Shown here: positions 48,160 to 56,736 of the stretch, piece after piece
Position numbering within the stretch: the first letter of the stretch is position 1
Layout of the letters: each line of letters opens with the position of its first letter
Notes under the pieces: model-generated
Databases searched by the model: none
Told to the model about the DNA's origin: nothing
What the model saw: only the letters and a program-made list of their open reading frames with translations
Origin: Nitzschia sp. pyKryTriq1
Lineage: Eukaryota; Bacillariophyta; Bacillariophyceae; Bacillariales; Bacillariaceae
Direction: 5' to 3'
NCBI GenBank assembly: GCA_956465555.1
Contig: OY101120.1
Coordinates: 1,854,001-1,918,000, forward strand
DNA length: 64,000 bases
Program-made: the position numbers and the translations under genes

Positions 48160-48756
48160 ATGATGACAGAGGCAAGCGAAAGCGAGGACTTGGACTTCCT
48201 TGGGGACAGCTCCATGAAAGATTTGGCGATGCGCATGGATGAAATTGATAAGGCAATTGAATCCATTCATGAAGTTGATAAGGGTTCTCCAAAGAAGAAA
48301 GAGGGTTCCAACGAATCGTCTCCAGCGAAGGTCTCAAATTATTACGAGACACCAGAAGAGGCCACCGCGGAGGTTCAAGATGTGACAGTGAACGAGGATG
48401 ATGATGATGATGACGACGACGACGATGGTGATGCTAATGCCGGTCTCCATGATTTGCAGAAAGAGATGGAACAATTTGAAGCACAGCAAAACAGTGACGA
48501 AATCATCACCGTGTCTTGTGTCAAGCCAACTATAACGAGCGTCATCGGAATTTCTATGAAGACTTCCAAAGGAATAACAAGAATCGTTTCCGTCAACCCC
48601 GACGGATTGCTGGGAAACACCAATCTTCGGGCTGGTCTACAACTCATTCGAGTTAATGAGGCCGATATCAGAAATGCCAAACATGCCAAATTTATCATTG
48701 ATAATCATCCTGGTACCATCACCCTGGTGGCGAAACCCATGGCGACGACTCAGTAG
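48160..48756 (+). CDS. Small acidic protein with PDZ-like domain
   Basis: A 198-residue single-exon protein. The N-terminal half is helical, polar and acidic (poly-Asp at about 79-88). The last 85 residues look like a PDZ-type fold: GISMKTSKGITRIVSVNPDG, then LRAGLQLIRVNEADI, then KFIIDNHPGTITLVAKP, with the G-x-x-I-x-x-V-N spacing usual for PDZ. The classical GLGF loop is absent or altered. It probably binds a peptide tail or a scaffold partner. It converges on the UvrB-UvrC gene. Confidence 0.65.
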   Translation: MMTEASESEDLDFLGDSSMKDLAMRMDEIDKAIESIHEVDKGSPKKKEGSNESSPAKVSNYYETPEEATAEVQDVTVNEDDDDDDDDDDGDANAGLHDLQKEMEQFEAQQNSDEIITVSCVKPTITSVIGISMKTSKGITRIVSVNPDGLLGNTNLRAGLQLIRVNEADIRNAKHAKFIIDNHPGTITLVAKPMATTQ

Positions 48757-48957
48757 AAGTTCGACTCGAACGCGGGGGGGCAGAAACGTTATTACTCGAG
48801 GACGTTTGCCTTCTGAAAAGCAATAGATTTTCAATTTCTAAATTAGCAGTAGAAAGATGAATCAGTCTAGATTAAGAGTGTGGCGAGCAAATTGAGAAGA
48901 GGATATTCACAAAAACTGACCCATTAGTAGCCAGCATTATTTTCTAGCTAGAAATCT

Positions 48958-51900
48958 TTACAGACCATTGGCTCGTGACCGCCTCTGTCGATGGGAACGA
49001 AGGGCAAACCGGTGGCTTTCGTCGCGGAGTGATCGGAGCAATAACAGTGCGGCGGAATCTGGGTTCTCGTTCACAGGTTCCGAACTGTTTGGAATGAAGA
49101 CTTCTTCCTTGTTTTTAGCAAGTGATATCACTGGAACAAAGGCATTCCTACCCGTTGGAGCTGGGGCAGCTGGGTACTCTTCTTGCAGCAAAAAGCTGTC
49201 TTCTTGAGTTAGCATACCATTCAGATTGGATAGAGAAGCTGCTTCTAGGGGATACACGTGAGCCTTGGCCATGCCTTTCAGAGCAGAACTAAGTTGCCCT
49301 TTTCCACCGTCGATGACAACTAAGTCGGGCATCGCCCAAGGATCCGACTTATCAACCAGTCCACCCTCGCCGTTTCTCCAGACACGCTGGAAGCGACGTT
49401 CCAAAATCTCTTCTAGGCTTGCGTAGTCGTCCACCCCCGCCACGGTCCGAATGTTGAAGCGTCGGTAAAGGTGAGGAGCTGGTCGTCCATTCAAAAATAC
49501 TACTCGAGAAGCCACAGACACTTCCCCTTGGGTATGACTGATATCATAACATTCAATTCGTTCGGGAGGCTTTTCCAGAGACAGCATATCCGCAAGCTCC
49601 AGCCCCGCCGTCCCGTCGATCGATGTCTTGGGTACACCTTGAATCTTGGTTAAAGAGCGTTGGCCCGCTACTTCCTGGGCGTTCTCAAGGGCACAATGCA
49701 AAGCTCTTCTGTCGGCTTCTTTCCTTGGGCCTCGTCTAGCTGCTGTTCGAATCACAATCTTCGCATACTTTCGATCTGGTTCCACTGTATTTCGCGCAGA
49801 ACGGATTGTCTCCTTGAGAGCCTTGCTATCTATCAAAGGGTGCTGCACCAAGACTTCGTCGGGGAAGAATGAAAAGTGGCCACTAGGTGTGGCCTCTCCA
49901 GACGGATAATGCCGCTGGTCCAAGACCGTTTGAATTGCGTCTCCAAAGTCCTCGGCTGTATGCAATCCCGTCTCCAATTCGAAAGTGTAGGAAAATTGAC
50001 CTGCAATCAGACCCTGACGAAGTTGGAGGACATGGACAACATATATCGATCCATCATCGTCACTGCGCCCCACCGCAACGACATCACGACATAGATTGAA
50101 CTCTGATTCGAACAGATTGGACGCCTCTTCATACTCGGAACGAAGAGCCGGTAGAGAATTTGCACCAGGCGGTGCATTCGATTCGAAAACCTCCGACAAG
50201 ACGGTTTGAAACAGCCTCTGATACTCAGCTTTGCTCACCTCCCCATAGCGTGCTTGAAAGGAAATGGACCGTAAATCGTACTGCTCCTCAATTCCTTGTA
50301 ATATGGCATTAATTTCCGCGTAATGTGGATAGGGACCAAAGTACTTGTACTTTGATGTCTTTTCTCCCTGTAGCCTCTGTGGTGCAATTGTGAGTTGTGG
50401 GAAGGCATCTCCAATGGACGCGCAAATATACGGATATGATTCATCGTCTTTCAGCAATACATTGTAAGCAGGTTGGTGGTGCTTGATCAAATTGGATTCC
50501 AACAACAGCGCGTCGCGATCAGATGGCGTAATAATGAACGCAACGCTCTGTGCTTTCTTCAGCATCACCTGAATACGCGTGCTATGTTTGGCCTTGGGCG
50601 ACAAGTAGGACTTCACCCGACTTCGTAGCCGCTTGGCCTTCCCGATGTATAGAATGTTTCCAGAACCATCTTTCCAGAAGTACACACCCGGCTTGCTCGG
50701 AACATGATCTGTTACAATCTCCTCCTTGCTGTGGCTATCATATTGTCTTAAGGCTGGCACCATGATTGACTGATTCAGATTCACCAACTTCCCATCATGG
50801 CTCGACTTGATAACCTCTATCGGTCTTTCTGCCTCAATTTGGTCTTTGAGCAGGTCGAAGATGGACAAAACAGAGGAGCCTTCCGTGGACTTCATTTCTT
50901 TTTCGTGTTTTGCATTGTACTCAAGTTGGAGTTGTCGACGATGCTTCGTCGCGTCAATACATTTCTGCATGCTCTCTGTGATACGATTGGCGTAAAGAAT
51001 TGCCGACCCGTGGACATTTCTTGCCGCGCGGCCAATGGTTTGCAACAGTGCCGTCTCCGATCTCAAAAAACCCTCGCTATCAGCATTCAGAACCGCAACC
51101 AAGGAGACTTGCGGCAAATCCAGACCTTCTCGCAAAAGATTCACGCCGACAAGGCAGTCGATTTGCCCACTCTGCAGTGTTTGAAGAGCTTTGGATCGTT
51201 CGTGAGTATTGAGACCCGAATGAATATAACTAGCAGCAACATCCCTTTCAATCAGGTAATCCGCCAGATCCTCTGCGTCTCGTTTAGTCAAAGCCATCAC
51301 CAGTGTGCGCTCCCCACGCAAGGCACGGACCTGGATCTCTTCCATCAAATTTTCGAGCTGATTCTGGGTGGGGCGCACATGGATTTCTGGGTCGCAGACG
51401 TACGTGGGTCGAATGATCATTTCTACCGGATCATTGTCTGGAATGTCCTGTATCGCGGACAACTCTTGTCGGGAGGGTGTAGCAGATACAAAAATTGTCT
51501 GTGGAATTCGTTTCCAGAACTCCTCTTCTCGTAGGGGACGATTATCCAGAGCTGAAGGCAAACGAAAGCCATGTTTCACTAGCCGTTCTTTTCGTGCACG
51601 ATCTCCACCGTACATGGCTTTGAGCTGGGGTAAAGCAACGTGGGATTCGTCCACGAAGAGCAACCAATCACTACTGTTCGAGGAGGCACCATATCCAAAA
51701 TAATCCAAAAGAGTATCCGGCGGTTCTCCTGCCTCTCGAAGTGCCATGTGCCGACTGTAGTTCTCGACTCCCGAACAAGTCCCTGTTTCTCGCAAAAGCT
51801 GCAAATCTTGACTGACCCGTTGTGACAATCGGTCTGCTTCCAAGTGCTTGGCCTGTGATTTCAGTTCTCGAACTCGTTCCTGCAGCTCGTCTTGTATCCG

Positions 51901-53091
51901 TGTTAGAGCTTCTTCAAATTGTTCTGAGGAATCGGTCAAGTGGTGCTTGGCAGGAAAGAAAGTGGTGGTGGATACCGATTTCATTCCCATGGCGCGTCCT
52001 TCCGATATGGCGGAAATGCAATAGGGACCATCTATTTCGTCGCAAGTAAAATCCACTCGCATGGGATAGGATTCTGATGGAGGCCACAACACCAACGTCG
52101 CGCCAGTCGAATTTTGAGATAGTTGATATTGGCCTCTCGATAGATCGTCATTACTGCCACCATACCCAAAATCTGCATCGGCGGTGTCCTTGTTACTGGA
52201 CGGGAGTGTGTACACCGTGGCTTGCATGGCAGCAGTAATGTCGCGGATCGAATCAAAGACGGTTTCTCCAACGGTCCACTGCAAGCTGGCCTCGAGGTAC
52301 GATTTGGGCATTCCCATACCGTAGATACACGACACGGAAGCAACAATGACCACATCCGAGTGTTGAACCAAAGCCCGGGTGGCCAAGTGACGCAAGGCAT
52401 CCAATTCATCATTAATGCTAGACTTCTTGGCTGTGTACTTGTTAGTGACTTCATTGTAGGACTCGGGCACATAGTGGTTGTAATAACTGACAAAGAGCTG
52501 GACATGATTGTTTCGTAGACAACTTCGAAGTTCCCGTGCCAGCTGCGACGCCAGTGTTTTGTTGTGACACAAAACCAGCGTTTTCTTGTTCAGCCTAGCA
52601 ATCGTATGGGCCATGACATTTGTCTTGCCCGTGCCCGTGATCCCCCTGAGGACACTGAACTTGTCCCCTCGAGAAACTTGCTTTACAAGTCGCTCGATAG
52701 CTTGCGGTTGATCGCCCGTTGGATCGTAGGGTGCCGTCACCTGGAATTTACTCTCACAGAGATGATCCCCTCCTGGAGGAGTCTCAGATGATGGTGAGAC
52801 CTCGTATCCTTCGTCCAGTAATAGTGCTTTATCGTGCGTTGTTGTTGGCGCCGTAGAGACATGCCGATGATGAAGGTGCCTGTGATGATGATTCCGATGC
52901 GAAGTTGGCGGAACTACAGAAACGTCCTTCCGTCGAAAAGCAATATTGTTCGATGCCCTCGACGCATATTGTCGAATCCCGAACCCGAAAGCACTCTTAG
53001 AATGCTGCTGCAGCACAAGAAACGACATCAGCGCCATGGAGGAGGGCGGTTTGGGTCGTCGACGGCGAGACGAGGACCTGGGTATCACCAT
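48958..53091 (-). CDS. UvrB-UvrC fusion, organelle-targeted excision nuclease
   Basis: One uninterrupted frame of 1377 codons without introns. Residues 115-735 are UvrB: GDQPQAIERL, Walker A GITGTGKT (150-157), the YYNHY hairpin tip (203-207), ASVSCIYGMG, DESH (481-484), and QTIGRAAR (684-691). Residues about 793-1370 are UvrC: GIY-YIG domain with GVYF (802-805), LYIG (814-817), R-L-R-S-R, LLLESNLIK (Glu 865) and YNVLLKDD; then the RNase H-like nuclease with D1183 (ECYDISH), D1261 (VVIDGGKGQL) and H1360 (RDESHRFA). Missing are the UvrB C-terminal UVR helix pair, the UvrC cysteine cluster (no Cys between 890 and 1001) and the C-terminal HhH pair. A start at the Met of 53037 would place a signal-like stretch before S-A|F-G, the plastid motif. 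In bacteria UvrB and UvrC are separate proteins that make both incisions of excision repair. Confidence 0.93.
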   Translation of the reverse strand: MVIPRSSSRRRRPKPPSSMALMSFLVLQQHSKSAFGFGIRQYASRASNNIAFRRKDVSVVPPTSHRNHHHRHLHHRHVSTAPTTTHDKALLLDEGYEVSPSSETPPGGDHLCESKFQVTAPYDPTGDQPQAIERLVKQVSRGDKFSVLRGITGTGKTNVMAHTIARLNKKTLVLCHNKTLASQLARELRSCLRNNHVQLFVSYYNHYVPESYNEVTNKYTAKKSSINDELDALRHLATRALVQHSDVVIVASVSCIYGMGMPKSYLEASLQWTVGETVFDSIRDITAAMQATVYTLPSSNKDTADADFGYGGSNDDLSRGQYQLSQNSTGATLVLWPPSESYPMRVDFTCDEIDGPYCISAISEGRAMGMKSVSTTTFFPAKHHLTDSSEQFEEALTRIQDELQERVRELKSQAKHLEADRLSQRVSQDLQLLRETGTCSGVENYSRHMALREAGEPPDTLLDYFGYGASSNSSDWLLFVDESHVALPQLKAMYGGDRARKERLVKHGFRLPSALDNRPLREEEFWKRIPQTIFVSATPSRQELSAIQDIPDNDPVEMIIRPTYVCDPEIHVRPTQNQLENLMEEIQVRALRGERTLVMALTKRDAEDLADYLIERDVAASYIHSGLNTHERSKALQTLQSGQIDCLVGVNLLREGLDLPQVSLVAVLNADSEGFLRSETALLQTIGRAARNVHGSAILYANRITESMQKCIDATKHRRQLQLEYNAKHEKEMKSTEGSSVLSIFDLLKDQIEAERPIEVIKSSHDGKLVNLNQSIMVPALRQYDSHSKEEIVTDHVPSKPGVYFWKDGSGNILYIGKAKRLRSRVKSYLSPKAKHSTRIQVMLKKAQSVAFIITPSDRDALLLESNLIKHHQPAYNVLLKDDESYPYICASIGDAFPQLTIAPQRLQGEKTSKYKYFGPYPHYAEINAILQGIEEQYDLRSISFQARYGEVSKAEYQRLFQTVLSEVFESNAPPGANSLPALRSEYEEASNLFESEFNLCRDVVAVGRSDDDGSIYVVHVLQLRQGLIAGQFSYTFELETGLHTAEDFGDAIQTVLDQRHYPSGEATPSGHFSFFPDEVLVQHPLIDSKALKETIRSARNTVEPDRKYAKIVIRTAARRGPRKEADRRALHCALENAQEVAGQRSLTKIQGVPKTSIDGTAGLELADMLSLEKPPERIECYDISHTQGEVSVASRVVFLNGRPAPHLYRRFNIRTVAGVDDYASLEEILERRFQRVWRNGEGGLVDKSDPWAMPDLVVIDGGKGQLSSALKGMAKAHVYPLEAASLSNLNGMLTQEDSFLLQEEYPAAPAPTGRNAFVPVISLAKNKEEVFIPNSSEPVNENPDSAALLLLRSLRDESHRFALRSHRQRRSRANGL

Positions 53092-53782
53092 TCAAGATCT
53101 TGACGATTCGATTCGATTCGATTCGATTCAATACAATCACTGCAGCCAACAAACTGGTCACGCTTCTTCCCTAAAGAACTCAAGTATTAATGACTCTGCG
53201 ATCAACGACAGCAGAGTAGAGGTTTGGTACCTGGTATCAATGGCAAACAGAACGCTTCTCCGAGAAACCCGCACCAGAGGATTCCTGCAGGAATACCATT
53301 ATCGTCATGGCCGAGCGCGCAGCAGCTGCCTTTTCTTCGTCGTCGCGATGACGAAGTAGTGTGCACAACCTATGCTATGTACGCACCGGTACGTACAGTT
53401 AAGGGAGCACTGCACGGCCGGCTCGTTCGGGCGACAGACAGAACAACTCTTCGTTTTTTGATGCCGACAAGAGAATAACAAAACTGAATCGAACAAGTCC
53501 ATCAATTTGGGTCGAATGAATCAATCGACCAATCCCGATCGACGGTCGGCTACTTCGTACACTACACCAGTACCTTCATGTTGAGTACTCATACCGGTAG
53601 AGGATGATTCGTTGTCTACAAGAGTAGACTCCTAGAAATTCAATAATAGAATGAGTACACAAAATGAAATGTCTCTAGAGATGAAGTCTGTCACCTCTCT
53701 CTAGAGAGCAGTAGTGGAAGTCTGGTGTACCGCCACGAACGGGAAATCTTGAATAATAATATGTTTGTCATCATCATCATCA
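53092..53782. other. Intergenic, no gene seen
   Basis: Begins with a (GATTC)n run (53105-53130) just upstream of the UvrB-UvrC start and contains GTAC words near 53226 and 53386-53400. Open frames are short and show no family signal. The UvrB-UvrC promoter should be here. Confidence 0.5.
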
Positions 53783-54985
53783 TCATCTTGCAATCTCTGC
53801 TGTCGAGCCGAATGCAGAAAAAAATGGGGACGTTTGGGGCTGACCTGATACGGCTGAAAGAAGGCTCTTGCGATTGATCCGGTATTGTACCGCCGTTTCG
53901 AGTCTGAAATCATGATCATGGCTCCTGGTACTGCTGTGGCGGCATGCATTGCGAAGAATCTCCAGATCCTCCTCTAAACTCGTTGCAGATTCTTCCAGGT
54001 ACTTTTGACATTCTTTCCGTAACGAATCATTCGTTGTTCGCACATCCTGCCATGTCACTATCCGCTTCGAGTCGGGAAGAGTGACGGACTCTACTGAATT
54101 CCGATGAGGCAAGAAGCCATAGTGCAGTAACCAATCCTCATTACTTCGAGAGCCATAATCCAGTGTCACTTCTTCTCCTTTTTGGACTCCTCTTTCACCC
54201 ACGCGTAAGCAAATACTATCCTCTTGTCGCTGGAAATATCCTCCACCTTCTTCCTGGGATGCGTGATTGGCCATGTCCAAAAAGGGGACAAGCATAACAT
54301 CGTCGCCCAAGCGAATAGTCCGAGAACACGTCAAATCCAAAGCATTCAAGAACGTCTGCCGACGTTCAGCATAGTCACCACAATGAGCCTCCCACTGTCG
54401 ATAGCGCCAATCCTGTACCGCATGGATTTGTGCCACAAACTCGTCGTGATCGAATTCTTTCAGTATAATTTCTTCGGACCAGTCACCCCGAGCGGGTGTC
54501 GACGGCGGTTCGGGAAGGGTTTGAGCGTAGGCTATCATGATAGGATGATTTTTGCCAACCAAAGTGGAAGAGGAAGAAGAAGAATATGGCAAAATATATT
54601 CCATGAGTCGATTGGCCAGTCGGCCAGTCCACTCGTCTTCGTTGCGGTCGGGATCTGATTCGACAATGGCACATTCCAATGGAATACGCAGTGCCAGTTG
54701 GCCCGGTTGTAAATCTCTGATTGCCACCAAACCCCGACCGAACCGGGTAGCACCGACAGAACAGTATCGTTCAGTACCGGGAAATTCTTCTAAAAGGTTC
54801 TCCAAATATTTAGTAGTGGGGACACCATCAGTACTAGACGAAGAAGAAAAATCCAGAGTGGGCGGTGCTGCAGACGACGACGACGGGAGAACGACAGTGG
54901 TGGCCGAAAACGCCAATACTCGACTCGACGACTTGGTCAGAGCAACAAGCACGAGCGCAACAGTGATTGTCACCCAATGGCTCAT
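53783..54985 (-). CDS. SET-domain protein methyltransferase, Rubisco-LSMT-like, plastid-targeted
   Basis: A 400-residue protein from the ATG at 54985, which starts a signal peptide ending V-L-A|F-S-A at about 23-28. SETD3/6 and Rubisco LSMT-type layout: an N-terminal GRGLVAIRDLQPGQLALRIP, a split SET core, VPFLDMANHAS, VTLDYGSRSNEDWLLHYGF (the NH and Tyr of the active site), and a C-terminal substrate-binding helical domain. Such enzymes trimethylate lysines in chloroplast (Rubisco, aldolase) or other proteins using S-adenosylmethionine. The substrate cannot be inferred. It lies head to head with the STK19-like gene across a 430-base spacer. Confidence 0.85.
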   Translation of the reverse strand: MSHWVTITVALVLVALTKSSSRVLAFSATTVVLPSSSSAAPPTLDFSSSSSTDGVPTTKYLENLLEEFPGTERYCSVGATRFGRGLVAIRDLQPGQLALRIPLECAIVESDPDRNEDEWTGRLANRLMEYILPYSSSSSSTLVGKNHPIMIAYAQTLPEPPSTPARGDWSEEIILKEFDHDEFVAQIHAVQDWRYRQWEAHCGDYAERRQTFLNALDLTCSRTIRLGDDVMLVPFLDMANHASQEEGGGYFQRQEDSICLRVGERGVQKGEEVTLDYGSRSNEDWLLHYGFLPHRNSVESVTLPDSKRIVTWQDVRTTNDSLRKECQKYLEESATSLEEDLEILRNACRHSSTRSHDHDFRLETAVQYRINRKSLLSAVSGQPQTSPFFSAFGSTAEIAR

Positions 54986-55419
54986 TTTGAGGCTGTGAAA
55001 CAAGAAAGGTTGACGACCGCGAAAAAAAAATACGATACTGTAGAGATAAAGGTAATTCGAAATGAAGAAAAATGAATTTAGTGGTGGTGGGTGGCGACGA
55101 GTGAAGAAACGAAAATGTGAGGGCGCAAAATCAAAACGTCATACGCGTGGAGTTGGTCTCGGTGGCTCTCGTCTCGAGCTCGCTCATCGAGCTCGTCGAC
55201 GATGACGACACTACTCACTCGTGCCGTATTTGTACCGTACCTGCGGTACCTGTACTGGTACAGTACTTGAACCTCCTTGCTTGTACCGGTACACTATCGT
55301 ACTCGTACCGTGTCCGTTACAGTACAAGTACAGTACAGAATGGTGTTGCAGTCTATGTACGATGATTCATCGTCACTGTGCCGGTATCTTCGTTCGTCCA
55401 TTTAGTTTGGAGTTTGACG
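54986..55419. other. Divergent spacer with GTAC array
   Basis: Shared upstream region of the SET gene (minus) and the STK19-like gene (plus). A GTAC array lies at 55228-55340; no gene is visible. Confidence 0.6.
55228..55340. repeat. GTAC palindrome array
   Basis: About ten GTAC words in 110 bases (TACCGTACCTGCGGTACC and following), 80-190 bases upstream of the STK19-like start. Irregular spacing, strong self-complementarity. Confidence 0.7.
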
Positions 55420-56583
55420 ATGATGGCGACGGCCACTTCGTTAGCAGGTGATAAAGACAAGAACAATGAAGATCGTACACACCCTTCCATCGCAAAGTCA
55501 AAGACGAAAATCGTCGTGAAGAAGAAGAAGAAGAAGAGTTTGGCAGCACTACAACGAGCAAGAAATAATTCGCCAGAAGGAGGTTTGGGAAGAAAAAGCC
55601 GCGGAAATGCTGGATTGCCCACGTTTCAGCCCCGCATTCCTGACGTGACAGACCAGGATGCGCCGAATACCAACAATTATTCTTCACCTCATTTGGATTT
55701 TGATGACGATGAACATGACGACGAAGAGCTTCCCAGTGACACCTTGATGGCCATTCAGAGTCTACTGCAAGGATCGCAAGGCCTGTACATTCCTCTCTTG
55801 GGCGTTTCCGCCAACACTACTACTGCTAGTAGTAGTGCGGTGCAGGTCCTCTTGGAGTCTCAAATCTTTCAACGGTTCCAGGAGAACCACGCGTCGACTA
55901 TCTGGAGCGAGCTACGACGCCTGACCCAGTCCAATCAACTTAGACAAATTTCATGTCGAGGAGGGGGCAGTGGCGGAGGGTCGAGCACGAGTGCTTCGAC
56001 ATTATCGTCGTCTACATCATCGTCATCGATGGCTTATATTCGGACCAAGGACTTTGCTGCCGGTGTCTGGGATGCTCAGCAGTACCACCAGTTGGCTATC
56101 CAGCAATATGAGCCCATAGTTTCTTGGTTTTTGTCAGGCCTGTCGCACTGGACGGGATCCATCATTTCCAAGGTGGAGATGGAAGAGCAGTGGAACAACG
56201 AAAGCCTCTTGCTAGTTGTTGAAATGAATAGAGGCGTCAAACGACCAATATCGTTGGATGATGCCATTCGCTACCTGTCAAGAATCCAAGTCTTGATCAG
56301 GGATACATCAACAACATCAACCAGTGTCGATGAAGAATGCTTTTGGTTATGGTTGCCACAGTGGGGACTAGTTCTGAGGAGCTGGAACGAAGCTCGGCAG
56401 CAACTTCTAGGAGTGGTTGCTCGTTCCCAGGGGAGAGAAGTATCCGAGCAGAATATCCTCAACAAGAATCGGCATTCTAGTGTTTCCACAAAGTTTCTCC
56501 TCGACGAATTGAAACACCATGGCCTTCTTCGAACAGTGGAGCGTCCATTTGGGATATTTATACAGCGGGTGGATCAAAAGTAA
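55420..56583 (+). CDS. STK19: STK19-like winged-helix protein
   Basis: A 387-residue protein from the first ATG (55420). After a Lys-rich, Ser-rich N-terminus the core matches STK19 in order: DTLMAIQSLLQ, then SQIFQRFQENHASTIWSELR with LRRLTQSNQLRQIS, AYIRTKDFAAGVWDA, FWLWLPQWGLVLRSWNEARQQ and a closing FLLDELKHHGLLRTV with FGIFIQRV. Human STK19 shows the same sequence of three winged-helix domains, and is known to act in transcription-coupled excision repair by linking stalled polymerase, XPD and CSA. The Ser-rich Gly/Ser stretch near 190-215 is an insert. Recognition is from motif order only, so confidence is moderate. It lies 2.4 kb from the UvrB-UvrC gene. Confidence 0.6.
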   Translation: MMATATSLAGDKDKNNEDRTHPSIAKSKTKIVVKKKKKKSLAALQRARNNSPEGGLGRKSRGNAGLPTFQPRIPDVTDQDAPNTNNYSSPHLDFDDDEHDDEELPSDTLMAIQSLLQGSQGLYIPLLGVSANTTTASSSAVQVLLESQIFQRFQENHASTIWSELRRLTQSNQLRQISCRGGGSGGGSSTSASTLSSSTSSSSMAYIRTKDFAAGVWDAQQYHQLAIQQYEPIVSWFLSGLSHWTGSIISKVEMEEQWNNESLLLVVEMNRGVKRPISLDDAIRYLSRIQVLIRDTSTTSTSVDEECFWLWLPQWGLVLRSWNEARQQLLGVVARSQGREVSEQNILNKNRHSSVSTKFLLDELKHHGLLRTVERPFGIFIQRVDQK

Positions 56584-56736
56584 CGTCTGCTCGTAGTCTA
56601 CTAGGACAGCACGGCATGGAAGTGGAAGAAGCAATAATACTCTTTATATATTGAGTTGTCTCTATTGTATGAATTTGAATTTATATCGAAGGTCGAGAAC
56701 CGTCCTCTAGAGGTTTCATGATCTGAAAGTCACATT

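Noticed and set aside
48958-53091. Assembly join of two separate genes
   Set aside because: The frame is continuous from the UvrB leader through the linker to UvrC with no stop, and catalytic motifs of both halves are in register. RNA data would settle it fully.
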